From Candidatus Scalindua sp. (GTDB lineage Bacteria > Planctomycetota > Brocadiia > Brocadiales > Scalinduaceae), in assembly GCA_031316155.1 (NCBI GenBank), contig JALDRB010000001.1, positions 124,001 through 188,000 on the forward strand: a stretch of DNA of 64,000 nucleotides, in the 5' to 3' direction. The notes beneath the pieces are model-generated. The model had not been told where the DNA came from, searched no databases, and worked only from the letters and a program-made list of their open reading frames with translations. The position numbers and the translations under genes were made by a program. Positions 10,976 through 19,464 of this stretch are shown here, one piece after another. Numbering within the stretch: the first letter of the stretch is position 1; each line of letters begins with the position of its first letter.

Positions 10976-11105
10976 AAGCTGCTTCTCCGGTTTTCAAAAA
11001 CTTCAGCGCCCATTCTCTGACTTTTTTCTTATTATTCGTATACGTTGCGGCCTTCACAAGTTTGTTATATGTTTTTAGAGATGGAAAATCCAGAAACTCT
11101 TCCTG
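10926..11105 (-). pseudogene. Protein-like C-terminal fragment, unknown
   Basis: A 59-codon minus-strand frame, closed upstream by a stop at 11106-11108 and lacking a start codon. It reads as plausible protein (segments FLDFPSLKTYNKLVKAA and KKKVREWALKFLKTGEAASK). It faintly recalls helical regions of SWIM-zinc-finger-associated proteins. It overlaps the truncated HEPN reading frame, consistent with a rearrangement junction. Low certainty. Confidence 0.25.
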
Positions 11106-11132
11106 TCAAAATAGTTTTGCACAGAGGCTATT

Positions 11133-12029
11133 TCAGTTTTTCGAATCACGGTGTTTTGTATGGCTAAGCCAGAATCCCTCCGCCATTCCACCGACTGCGC
11201 CGAAGACGAGTTCTTCAAGAGATGGGGCTGACGTTTGCGTGTCAACTTTCCCGCCTTGCTGTAACTCTTCAACAAAATCGCTTGTATGCATGGTTAAGAG
11301 ATCTCTGTTTTTGCTGAGAAAATCATGGATGATATCTTCTATTACTTTTTTGAACTTCTCTTTATCATTAAAGTCATCTAATGATTTACATCTCTTGGTA
11401 AATCTTTCTACACTGTAATTCAAAAGAGCGCCTACCATCTCCGTGAATGTCTGAAATGTTTTTGAATCTTCTCCTATCGTAACGGTAACAGCTCTTTTTT
11501 CTCCGGAAAAAACGACTTTACTGAACACCTCAGCTAGCAGATCTCCGATATCTAAATTGAGCCCCTTATCTTCTATTGCATGAGTAATATGGTCGATAAC
11601 AGTCTTTATCTTGTCAGGGGGAAGTAGACCTGTCATCCTCTCCTTGAGATTTTTCATATGCTCGGGTAACATGTCGCTGACAGCCTTACCGGAATCTTCA
11701 GCTTCACCGGATGTCTGCCGGGCAGCAAGCCCGACCGTTTGCTGTACAATCGAAAATCCTATTCTGTATAAATCTGCGTGGTTTTGCGAAATGTGCTCCC
11801 GAAGGTACCCATGCGCCAACACCACCAGGCGTTTGCGTTCAAGCTTTTTGTCTCCCGTGGTATCGTAACTGCCCAGGATTTTTGAGAGTTCGTCACCACA
11901 GACAAAATTTTCTCGAATCTGTTTTGTCGTTAACTCTTCACTGAGACCGGCCCATTGTAAATAAATTGCTCCTACATTTACTGATAAATCAATTATTTTT
12001 TGCAGATCTGATTCGTTAATGGTATTCAT
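11133..12029 (-). CDS. Unrecognised 298-aa protein
   Basis: ATG 12029 is preceded by GAGAGG at good spacing. The 298-residue product has no signal peptide or membrane segments, and is mostly helical and acidic-basic mixed, with segments such as DLQKIIDLSVNVGAIYLQWA at the N-terminus and LLPPDKIKTVIDHITHAIED mid-protein. No family is recognised. Codon use and composition look like the core genes rather than the AT-rich block to its left. It is monocistronic, with ~260 bases to the next gene on the same strand. Near its C-terminus is a glycine-rich stretch (VFGAVGGMAEGFWL). Confidence 0.7.
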   Translation of the reverse strand: MNTINESDLQKIIDLSVNVGAIYLQWAGLSEELTTKQIRENFVCGDELSKILGSYDTTGDKKLERKRLVVLAHGYLREHISQNHADLYRIGFSIVQQTVGLAARQTSGEAEDSGKAVSDMLPEHMKNLKERMTGLLPPDKIKTVIDHITHAIEDKGLNLDIGDLLAEVFSKVVFSGEKRAVTVTIGEDSKTFQTFTEMVGALLNYSVERFTKRCKSLDDFNDKEKFKKVIEDIIHDFLSKNRDLLTMHTSDFVEELQQGGKVDTQTSAPSLEELVFGAVGGMAEGFWLSHTKHRDSKN

Positions 12030-12221
12030 GTACCTCTCTTTTTTGTAAACATATTTTATATAAGCTTGGAGCGATCAATAGATAATAAATCTTGCTTGCG
12101 TAATCAAGAAAGACTTTTCCTGCAAAGTTTCTAAGCCGACAATTACTTGCTTTTTTTTACTGGGAATCGTCACCCTATAGACTTTTTTACTACGCCTTCG
12201 GTGTGTTAAAGAAAAATATTT

Positions 12222-12283
12222 AACAACCTGGCCGAACAAGAACAGATATGAAATTTATTCCTTTATGATTCAGGCTCGGCCAG
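12222..12283. terminator. Long inverted repeat downstream of M16 peptidase
   Basis: The arms AACCTGGCCGA (near 12222) and TCGGCCAGGTT (ending near 12283) are complementary across a ~40-base loop. It sits just past the stop of the minus-strand peptidase gene, where a terminator or mRNA-stabilising hairpin would lie. No clear T run, so the role is inferred. Confidence 0.4.
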
Positions 12284-12292
12284 GTTGGGGAA

Positions 12293-13708
12293 TTACGGTT
12301 CCTTTACTTCTACCTCACCCAATGCCTTTGCATCTGCCTGAATATCTTCTGCCTTACTTACGAGGACGATTACCAGGTTTCTCGGATCCAGTACTCTCTT
12401 TATCGTACGGTTAACATCTTCTATTGATACAGATTGTATATTAACCAGATACTTTTCGAGATAACCTTCGGGCAGGCCGTAGAACTCTTGCTCAATAATC
12501 CTTGAGGCAATCTGGGACGATGTCTCAATGCTTAAGGGAAAATGGCCGACGTAATAGGATTTCGCGCTATCCAGTTCCTCGTTGGTAATACCTTTAGATG
12601 TTATTTTTTGCAACTCATCAAGTACTAGCCGGAGGGTTTGAATTGCCGACTCATTCTTGCTATACGTCCTTATAAGAAATGGACCTTGCAAATTTCTTGC
12701 GTCAAAGAGGCTTGTTGCGCTATAGGTAAGACCTTTCTCTGCCCTTAATTTTGTGTAGAGTCTGGATGTCGGGCCTTTTCCCAGAATATAGCTAAACAAG
12801 AGAGTGGAAAAGTAATCGGGATCAGTACGATTGATGCCAGGATGACCTACGTGTATTTCCGTCTGTGTAAGATCAGGTTTGTTGATTATCCGTATTGTAT
12901 AGCCGTCGATTCTGGGTATAGGTGGTAATGGTGTCTCTGTGATATTTTCCTTCTTCCAGGTGCTAAAGGTTTCTTTTACGGCAGCAACTATTTCTGTCGT
13001 GTTTATGTCTCCAACTATCGTAAGGATTGCGTTATTTGGGAGGAAATGGTTTCGGTGAAATTCTTCGATATCATTCCTTGTGATAGACTTAAGCCCTTCT
13101 ACTGTTCCAATTGGTGGATGGGCATATGGATGGATACCATACAGCATCTCGCTGAAGTTTCTAGCGGCTATGGACATCTTATTATCCTTTTCTCTTAATA
13201 TGGATGTTACGGTTTTTCCCCTGTGAAATTCGAGCTCTTTTGGTTGGAAGGAGGGAAATCTTGTGACTTCAGAGATCAGGTTGAGTATCAATGGAAAGTG
13301 TTTCGCAAGGGCAGTGGCAGTAATAGAGGTTGAATCATACTCTCCGTATGCATTCAACGTACCACCGATAAAGTCTATCTCTTCTGCTATCTCCAGTGAA
13401 TCTTTTGCATGCGTCCCTTCTCTCAGGAGTTGTGCAACGAGGTTCGCAAGGCCTTCCTTGCCTTGCGAATCATGCACTGAGCCGGCTTTTACTAAAAGTT
13501 CTACTGCCACGACAGGAAACTCATGATGCTCTACCATGATAACTCTGAGTCCATTATCCTGTATTGTTTTTTTGTATTGTATCGGTATCAATGTATCATT
13601 ACCTAGCAAGTTTTTATCGAAAGTGAGAAGAGGCAAAAAAGAGATAAAAGCTATTATATAATTACGTATAAATACCTTTATGAACTTGAACATAGCTTTA
13701 ACGTTCAC
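12293..13708 (-). CDS. M16-family peptidase homologue, non-catalytic subunit
   Basis: 471 residues with an N-terminal hydrophobic segment (IVAFI-like, about residues 10-30) suggesting export or membrane anchoring. The M16 fold is clear from the segments DNGLRVIMVEHHEFPVVAVE and LVKAGSVHDSQGKEGLANLV, but the HxxEH zinc site is replaced by LANLV, so it should lack catalysis. Later parts (YVGHFPLSIETSSQIASRI) match the second M16 domain. Bacterial M16B enzymes often work as a heterodimer of an active and an inactive chain. The active chain (HLFEH) is encoded upstream at 14585-15931 on the same strand, separated by an inserted DUF559 cassette and repeats. Confidence 0.88.
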   Translation of the reverse strand: MNVKAMFKFIKVFIRNYIIAFISFLPLLTFDKNLLGNDTLIPIQYKKTIQDNGLRVIMVEHHEFPVVAVELLVKAGSVHDSQGKEGLANLVAQLLREGTHAKDSLEIAEEIDFIGGTLNAYGEYDSTSITATALAKHFPLILNLISEVTRFPSFQPKELEFHRGKTVTSILREKDNKMSIAARNFSEMLYGIHPYAHPPIGTVEGLKSITRNDIEEFHRNHFLPNNAILTIVGDINTTEIVAAVKETFSTWKKENITETPLPPIPRIDGYTIRIINKPDLTQTEIHVGHPGINRTDPDYFSTLLFSYILGKGPTSRLYTKLRAEKGLTYSATSLFDARNLQGPFLIRTYSKNESAIQTLRLVLDELQKITSKGITNEELDSAKSYYVGHFPLSIETSSQIASRIIEQEFYGLPEGYLEKYLVNIQSVSIEDVNRTIKRVLDPRNLVIVLVSKAEDIQADAKALGEVEVKEP

Positions 13709-13727
13709 AATATTGAGATAAAGCTCC

Positions 13728-13808
13728 TGCCCGCCAGAATGCTCGTCGGGCTTGCAACGACTTCCCTATAGTTGTTTAACACCCTTTCGGGTATGTGTTT
13801 CCGCACAA
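13728..13808. repeat. Repeat E plus partial family-C repeat
   Basis: 13728-13753 carries the palindromic unit containing AGAATGCTCGTCGGGCT, shared with 30159-30183 and in variant form with 33842-33862. It runs into 13752-13808, a partial copy of family C (see 22026-22112 and 50563-50649), recognisable by the CAACGAC..AGTTGTTTAAC.. TTTCGGGTATGTG core. Confidence 0.6.
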
Positions 13809-13884
13809 GTAAAAAGGAGTCCTTTGATTCTTTACATTAAAATGAAAGATTACACAATCAAGTTATGCTACGTTCTTCATGCGA

Positions 13885-13925
13885 TTTTAAGCTCCCCTCT
13901 AAAAAGAGGGGTTGGGGGTGTGTAA
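13885..13925 (-). repeat. Left outward-pointing hairpin of DUF559 cassette
   Basis: The stem CCCCTCT / AGAGGGG with an AAAA loop is at 13894-13911. On the minus strand it is preceded by CACACCCCCAA. The DUF559 stop codon lies inside the hairpin. A matching unit in opposite orientation lies at 14305-14340. Confidence 0.65.
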
Positions 13926-14296
13926 CTTCTGTTTTTCTTCAAAATCTTCGATAAAGCATCGAATTACAGTCAAGACTCCTTCCATATTTTTTATTATATC
14001 TTCATCGCAAAATCTTAATACCGTTATACTCAATTCTCTTAATCTTTCTTCCCTTACTTTATCTTTAGCAGAAATATCTTCAAAAGTATGAGTATAGCCA
14101 TCTAACTCAATAGCAAGTTGTAATTTGTTGCAGAAAAAATCTACTATATAATTGTCAATTGGTTTTTGCCGATGAAAGTCATATCCCATCATTCTTTTGG
14201 ATTTTAAGTATTGCCAGAGTTTTATTTCGGATTTCGTGCTGTTATTTCTCAGTTTCGCGCAAGTTCTTTGAGTTTTGGATGGTAACTTATTTTCAT
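13899..14296 (-). pseudogene. DUF559 endonuclease-like protein, frameshifted
   Basis: The open part (14192-13899, 97 aa) has the DUF559/Vsr-like nuclease core: HRQKPIDNYIVDFFC, then LAIELDGYTH with the catalytic-type E-x-D, and a downstream RELSITVLRFCDEDI segment. The true N-terminus lies in another frame: ATG 14296 starts MKISYHPKLKELAR, and one missing A (TTT at 14253-14255 on the plus strand) shifts into LRNNSTKSEIKLWQYLKSKR, which is the family's usual lead-in. DUF559 proteins are uncharacterised PDDEXK-like nucleases often found as solitary mobile genes. Here it separates two M16 genes and is bracketed by inverted CCCCTCT/AGAGGGG hairpins. Confidence 0.75.
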
Positions 14297-14304
14297 GGTA
14301 TTTT

Positions 14305-14340
14305 CACACACCCCTTTATCCCCTCTTGTTAGAGGGGAAA
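14305..14340 (+). repeat. Right outward-pointing hairpin of DUF559 cassette
   Basis: CACACACCCCTTTAT is followed by the stem CCCCTCT (14320-14326), loop TGTT and AGAGGGG (14331-14337). It mirrors the left unit in inverted orientation. A degenerate third relative (AACCCCTCTTTTTAAAAAAG) follows at ~14381-14400. Confidence 0.65.
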
Positions 14341-14438
14341 TTTGCAAACCTTGGCAATAAAGCATCTGGCCTTTATCTTAAACCCCTCTTTTTAAAAAAG
14401 GAATCCACTATGCACATTTTAAATACGTAAAGTGAGAC

Positions 14439-14574
14439 ATACTCATCTCGTAATGGTTTTCGGATAAAATCCGAGATAAAATTGAGCGAGTAAAGTCCTC
14501 GGCACCTTTTGTCTGGGGATACCTTCACCAAGATTTGGTTTCAAGTAAAACTGAAAACCAAATCGGTTTTAGTA
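14439..14574 (-). mobile_element. Family A MITE-like repeat, copy 1
   Basis: 136-bp copy in minus orientation, subtype with the TCGCTCAATTTTATCTCGG segment. The left end ATACTCATCTC is intact; the right end reads AGTAG instead of AGTAT, and flanking TA is not conserved. It directly precedes the last codons of the M16 gene ending at 14585. See copy 3 (26967-27104) for the family description. Confidence 0.85.
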
Positions 14575-14584
14575 GATCCATTAT

Positions 14585-15931
14585 TTATGGTTCTTCCCGT
14601 GTCTCCTTTTTCGGAATCAGTCGTACGACGGTTCTGTTTTTTTGTGTAAAATACTTTTTTGCTACCCTTTGTATATCCTCAGCCGTTGACCGTTCATACC
14701 TTTCCAGATCTTTTATGAACCATAACGGATCTCCGGTTCTTTCCATACTGAATCCCATACGTAAACCTCGAACGAAATTGGTTTGCAGGCCAAAGATAAG
14801 CTCCGTTTCGATTTTGTTGCGTGCCTTCTCTATTTCACGTTCCGTCACTAATTCCTTCTTAAGCTCTTCCAGACTTTCATTGATTATGGTTTCAGCAAAC
14901 TTGGGTGTGGACTCTTTTCTGATGCTCCCGACAGTAATGGTGAACAGGCCTGGGTTTCTGTTTTTGTCCACTGAGCAAAACAGAGATAACGCGGCCTTCT
15001 CTTCATAAATGAGTTTCCGATAGAGTCTGGAGCTGCGTCCTACAGTAAGAATGTTACCTAACAATTCGAGGGCCGGAATATCATCATCGTCAGTATCAGG
15101 TATGTGATAGCCAATTGCGAGCCAGGGAAATTGTGTATCAGCGAAAATCTCTTTTTGCCTTTGCTGGCTTTGCACAGGTTCAGGATGTATCACCTCTTTA
15201 AAACGCACTGGAGTCGATAAGGAGCCAAAATATTTTTCTATTACAGAGATAGTATTTCCCGGATCCATGTCGCCAGCTATAATGATAGCAGCATTGCCCG
15301 GCGTATAGTAAGTCTGGTAAAAGGTTTTGCAATCATCCAGGCTGATGGTTTCCAGATCAGACATCCACCCTATCACGGGCCAACGGTAAGGATGCACCAG
15401 AAAAGCAGTATCATACAGCCCTTCATTCAGTTTGCCGAAGAGAGAATTGTCTACGCGCAAGCGTCTCTCCTCTTTGACGACATCTCTTTCCGATAGAAGT
15501 GTTTCCTTTGTGAGCTGAAGATGTTCCATTCTGTCAGCCTCTAGACGTGCGGCTAATTCAAGTTTGGAACTGGGCAGGTTTTGAAAGTATGCAGTAAAAT
15601 CTTTAGTCGTAAAGGCGTTATCGGTACCGCCATTGAGCTGAATAATACGGCTATGCTCCTCCGGTTTTACGTTTTTTGAACCTTTGAACATCATATGTTC
15701 AAACAGATGCGAGATACCCGTTATACCTGGCCTCTCATCCATTGAACCCACGTGATACCAGACCTGAAAGCTTATGATGGGTGACGAATGGTCTTCGTGC
15801 ATAAACAGACGCAAACCATTTTTCAGGCGATGTTCCTTCAGGTCTATCTCTATTTGGGTTCCCGTTGATATACGCATACAGAGCAGCAAGGATAACAGAA
15901 TTAGATAACATACTATACTTGTTCGAACCAT
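14585..15931 (-). CDS. M16 zinc peptidase, catalytic subunit
   Basis: 448 residues with a cleavable-type signal sequence (MVRTSIVCYLILLSLLLCMR), so probably acts outside the cytoplasm. The inverted zinc motif HLFEH in ISHLFEHMMFKGSKN (about residues 80-95), with a downstream glutamate region, is that of active M16 peptidases (pitrilysin/processing peptidase class). The C-terminal half is the second M16 domain (NKIETELIFGLQTNFVRGLR). It pairs with the inactive paralogue at 12293-13708; the two probably form the active-inactive heterodimer. The start ATG lacks a strong ribosome-binding site, but the signal peptide supports it. Confidence 0.92.
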   Translation of the reverse strand: MVRTSIVCYLILLSLLLCMRISTGTQIEIDLKEHRLKNGLRLFMHEDHSSPIISFQVWYHVGSMDERPGITGISHLFEHMMFKGSKNVKPEEHSRIIQLNGGTDNAFTTKDFTAYFQNLPSSKLELAARLEADRMEHLQLTKETLLSERDVVKEERRLRVDNSLFGKLNEGLYDTAFLVHPYRWPVIGWMSDLETISLDDCKTFYQTYYTPGNAAIIIAGDMDPGNTISVIEKYFGSLSTPVRFKEVIHPEPVQSQQRQKEIFADTQFPWLAIGYHIPDTDDDDIPALELLGNILTVGRSSRLYRKLIYEEKAALSLFCSVDKNRNPGLFTITVGSIRKESTPKFAETIINESLEELKKELVTEREIEKARNKIETELIFGLQTNFVRGLRMGFSMERTGDPLWFIKDLERYERSTAEDIQRVAKKYFTQKNRTVVRLIPKKETREEP

Positions 15932-16082
15932 TATAACGTTATGTCGTCTTAACGCATTACAATATTTTACTTTTGTTAGTGTACTGGGATGAATAATAAA
16001 ACTTTATAATACTATGAAAAAATAGTATTATTGTAAAATGATTTATTTATGGTTTTTTTCGTTCGGGAAAGTCAAGTAATAG

Positions 16083-17411
16083 ATGAAGAGAAGAAAAGTA
16101 ATTATCATGGGTGCTGCCGGAAGAGACTTTCATAATTTCAATGTTTTCTTTAGAGACAACGAAGATTATGAAGTAATAGCCTTTACAGCAGCACAAATAC
16201 CAAACATCGTTGATAGAAATTATCCTTGCGAACTTGCAGGAACGTTATATCCGGATAGTATTCCCATTTACGAAGAAAATGACTTACCTTCACTTATCAG
16301 GAGGCACAATATTGATGAGGTAGTCTTTTCTTACAGCGACGTTTCTTATGAACAGGTAATGCATAAGGCGAGTATTGTACAAGCCGCGGGCGCCAGTTTT
16401 ATTATCATGGGGGCAAAGCAGACAATGCTGAAGAGCAAGGTACCCGTTATCGCCGTCTGTGCAGTAAGAACAGGATGCGGAAAGAGCGCTACTGCGAGAA
16501 AAGTATGTCAGATCGTAAAACAAATGGGGAAAAGGGTTGTAGTCATCCGTCATCCCATGCCATATGGAGACTTGATAAAGCAGAGAGTCCAGCGTTTTGA
16601 GACCTACGAAGACCTGGTTAGACATTATTGTACTATTGAGGAGATGGAAGAGTATGAACCTCACATCAATGAGAATACCGTTGTCTATGCGGGAGTTGAT
16701 TACGAGGCCATATTAAGAAAGGCGGAAGAGGAAGCCGACATAATCATATGGGATGGAGGAAACAACGATTTGCCATTTTTCAATCCGGATGTTCACATAA
16801 CCCTCGTAGACCCTCTTCGACCTGGGCATGAGATTTCATTTTATCCCGGAGAGACAAATCTCATACTCGCAAACATCATAGTTATCAGCAAAGAAGATTC
16901 TGCTGTTAGGAAAGACATCCATACTGTGAAAGAAAATATACAGAAGGTAAACCCAAAGGCATCCGTAATTGATGCATCTTTGCATATAACGGTTGATGAT
17001 TCGGCAATCATCAAAGGGAGTAAAGTCCTCGCGGTTGAAGATGGGCCGACGTTAACACATGGAGGAATGACCTATGGTGCGGCTGTTATCGCAGCAGGGA
17101 GATACGAAGCTCTTATGACTGTTGACCCGAGGCCATTTGCTACCGGAAGCATTAAAGAAACATTCAAAAAGTATCCTGGTACCGGAAACCTGTTGCCGGC
17201 CATGGGGTACGGACAGAAACAAATTCTCGAACTCGAGGAAACAATTAATCAGACTGACTGTGATATCGTTATCACAGGTACTCCTGTCGATTTAAGGAGA
17301 AGAATTAAGATAAACAAACCTATCGTCAGGGCAACTTACGAATTTCAGGAACTTGGCAAACCGGTGTTGGAAGAAATGATACAAGAAATCATTACCCGTG
17401 TTTCACAATAG
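16083..17411 (+). CDS. Cyclic 2,3-diphosphoglycerate synthetase-like P-loop protein
   Basis: 442 residues. The N-terminal ~130 residues form a Rossmann-like region (MKRRKVIIMGAAGRDFHNFN). A P-loop follows (AVRTGCGKSATARKV, about residues 128-142), then conserved segments VIRHPMPYGDL and IIWDGGNNDLPFF. This is the cDPGS-like family: in methanogens the named member cyclises 2,3-diphosphoglycerate using ATP, but the bacterial homologues are uncharacterised and usually labelled GTPase. It lies 160 bases ahead of carbamate kinase on the same strand, and this pairing suggests a shared role in carbamoyl-phosphate or nucleotide metabolism. Length and motifs are intact. The function is not established. 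Confidence 0.8.
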   Translation: MKRRKVIIMGAAGRDFHNFNVFFRDNEDYEVIAFTAAQIPNIVDRNYPCELAGTLYPDSIPIYEENDLPSLIRRHNIDEVVFSYSDVSYEQVMHKASIVQAAGASFIIMGAKQTMLKSKVPVIAVCAVRTGCGKSATARKVCQIVKQMGKRVVVIRHPMPYGDLIKQRVQRFETYEDLVRHYCTIEEMEEYEPHINENTVVYAGVDYEAILRKAEEEADIIIWDGGNNDLPFFNPDVHITLVDPLRPGHEISFYPGETNLILANIIVISKEDSAVRKDIHTVKENIQKVNPKASVIDASLHITVDDSAIIKGSKVLAVEDGPTLTHGGMTYGAAVIAAGRYEALMTVDPRPFATGSIKETFKKYPGTGNLLPAMGYGQKQILELEETINQTDCDIVITGTPVDLRRRIKINKPIVRATYEFQELGKPVLEEMIQEIITRVSQ

Positions 17412-17441
17412 ATAAGCGCTAGGTAACGGCTGAATACGAAA

Positions 17442-17455
17442 GGTAATATATTACC
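17442..17455. promoter_or_regulatory. Perfect 14-bp palindrome upstream of carbamate kinase
   Basis: GGTAATATATTACC is a perfect palindrome in the 160-base gap before arcC. A small hairpin AAGAGC-CCTAA-GCTCTT (17471-17487) follows. The first could be a dimeric regulator site and the second a weak terminator of the upstream gene. Both roles are inferred. Confidence 0.4.
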
Positions 17456-17571
17456 GTAATACTACGGGACAAGAGCCCTAAGCTCTTCTCAGTAGTCAGT
17501 TAATTCAAGTTGCAGACGATTCCTGTATTGATACCTGTATGGTTTTGTGTATTTTTATGTAAGATTACATA

Positions 17572-18525
17572 ATGGTAAAAATCGGCAAAAAAGTTATTGT
17601 TGTAGCTTTAGGAGGCAATGCACTAATCCTGCCTGGTGAAAAAGGAACGATACAGGAACAGTTTGCAAATACTCGAAAAAGTATTGAAGGTATCGTACAG
17701 TGCATAAAAAAAGGATTTGATGTCGTAATTACTCACGGAAATGGACCTCAGGTGGGAAACTTGTTATTAATGACTGAATTAAGTCATGGAAAAGTTCCTG
17801 AACTACCGTTAGGTGTGTGTGTTGCTGATACCGAAGGTGCAATTGGATATATGATTCAACAGACACTCACGAATCGTTTGCGGAAAGAGGGTATAAAAAA
17901 ATGTGTTGTTACCGTTTTAACTCAGGTAATAGTGGATAAGGATGACAACGCCTTTAAAAATCCAACTAAGCCGATAGGTGATTTCTATACAGCTGAGGAA
18001 GCAGGACATTTTCATAAGGAGAGAGGATGGAAGATGGTTGAAGATAGTAATAGAGGATTCCGAAGAGTCGTCGCCTCACCAGGTCCACTCAGGATTGTAG
18101 AAGAAGAGACAGTTAAAAAGCTTCTTGAGTCAGGTGAAATTGTTATTGCGGCAGGCGGTGGTGGAATACCCGTAATCCTTGTGGAAGATGGATCCCTGCA
18201 GGGCGTAGACGCTGTTATAGACAAAGATCTCGCTTCGTGTGTTCTGGCTCTGGATATAAAGGCAGATTACTTATTGATGCTAACGGGTGTTGAAAAGGTT
18301 TACCTGAATTTTGGCAAACAGAATCAGAGACCGCTCGACACAATTACTGTGAAAGAAGCGGAAAGATATATGCAGGAGGGACATTTTCCCGAAGGCAGTA
18401 TGTTTCCTAAAATTCAGGCTGCCATTAACTTCCTGAAAGGAGGTGGCAAATCTGTATTTATTTCGGCCATCGACAAGGTGATGGAATCTATTGAGGGCAA
18501 AACCGGTACAAGAATTATTCCATGA
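17572..18525 (+). CDS. arcC: Carbamate kinase
   Basis: 317 residues, the standard length. Diagnostic segments are VVALGGNALILPGEKGT at the N-terminus, ITHGNGPQVGNLLL, RRVVASPGPLRIVE, IAAGGGGIPVI, and VDAVIDKDLAS with a catalytic lysine. Carbamate kinase interconverts carbamoyl phosphate + ADP and carbamate + ATP, usually to gain ATP from arginine or allantoin breakdown. No arcA/arcB is nearby; the neighbours are the cDPGS-like protein and era, so here it may serve another route. It precedes era by 33 bases on the same strand. Confidence 0.95.
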   Translation: MVKIGKKVIVVALGGNALILPGEKGTIQEQFANTRKSIEGIVQCIKKGFDVVITHGNGPQVGNLLLMTELSHGKVPELPLGVCVADTEGAIGYMIQQTLTNRLRKEGIKKCVVTVLTQVIVDKDDNAFKNPTKPIGDFYTAEEAGHFHKERGWKMVEDSNRGFRRVVASPGPLRIVEEETVKKLLESGEIVIAAGGGGIPVILVEDGSLQGVDAVIDKDLASCVLALDIKADYLLMLTGVEKVYLNFGKQNQRPLDTITVKEAERYMQEGHFPEGSMFPKIQAAINFLKGGGKSVFISAIDKVMESIEGKTGTRIIP

Positions 18526-18558
18526 AAATGATATATTATTAAGGGGTGAATTTACTCA

Positions 18559-19464
18559 ATGACTGAAAAGACTGCCAAGAAATTTAAATCAGGATTTGTA
18601 ACTATGTGGGGAAGACCAAATGTTGGCAAATCAACGTTACTTAACACGCTTGTTGGTGAGAAGGTCGCAATTGTCTCACCAAGACCCCAGACAACACGTA
18701 ACAGAATTATGGGCATTTGCGAGGTGGATGAAGGACAGATTGTTTTCCTTGATACCCCGGGAATCCTCAAGAAACCAAAGCAAAAACTTGATGAATACCT
18801 GGTAAAATCAGCACGTACATGCCTGAGAGATGCGGACGTTGTACTATTTGTCGTAGACGCAACAACCCAGCCTCATGGCGATGACAGGCGAGCCGCAAAA
18901 CTTTTGCGCCCTCTCAAGAAGAACATCCTCCTGGTAATTAACAAAATAGATATTACTGACATTTCTCATCTTGAAGAACGTATTGATGAATTTAAACAGC
19001 TTGGAGACTTTACAGGTGGTGTTGCTGTTTCGGCTACAAACCGCATAAATATCAATATGCTGATTGATAAGATAATCGATTTGTTACCGGAAAACCCGGC
19101 ATACTATCCGGAGGGAACCATCACGGACCAGCAGGATAAACTAACAATTGCCGAGATTATTCGGGAACAGGTGCTACTCGTAGTACGGCAGGAAGTACCA
19201 CATGGGGTAGCTGTCGTAATAAATGAATTAACTCCAAGAAGCAACAAACTCACCTACATTTCTGCATCCATATTTGTGGAAAAACCAACACATAAACAAA
19301 TTATTGTTGGAGAAAGCGGTAAAATGTTAAAAGAGATAGGAAAGATATCCCGGGAAAATATTCAAAAATTTCTAGGAACCAAAGTTTACCTTGATCTCTG
19401 GGTTAAGCTTGTGAAAAATTGGAGAAAGGACGAGAATGCATTAAGACGTTTTGGGTATAAATAA
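18559..19464 (+). CDS. era: GTPase Era, 30S ribosome assembly
   Basis: 301 residues, the normal Era length. G1 GRPNVGKSTLLN, G2 region RPQTTRNRIMG, G3 DTPG, G4 NKID, and a C-terminal KH domain (VGESGKMLKEIGKISRENI, then LGTKVYLDLWVKL). Era binds the 3' end of 16S rRNA during small-subunit maturation. An AAGGGGTGA site lies upstream of ATG 18559. Its stop overlaps the start of the sulfotransferase gene by one base (TAATG), so the two are translationally linked. Confidence 0.97.
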   Translation: MTEKTAKKFKSGFVTMWGRPNVGKSTLLNTLVGEKVAIVSPRPQTTRNRIMGICEVDEGQIVFLDTPGILKKPKQKLDEYLVKSARTCLRDADVVLFVVDATTQPHGDDRRAAKLLRPLKKNILLVINKIDITDISHLEERIDEFKQLGDFTGGVAVSATNRININMLIDKIIDLLPENPAYYPEGTITDQQDKLTIAEIIREQVLLVVRQEVPHGVAVVINELTPRSNKLTYISASIFVEKPTHKQIIVGESGKMLKEIGKISRENIQKFLGTKVYLDLWVKLVKNWRKDENALRRFGYK

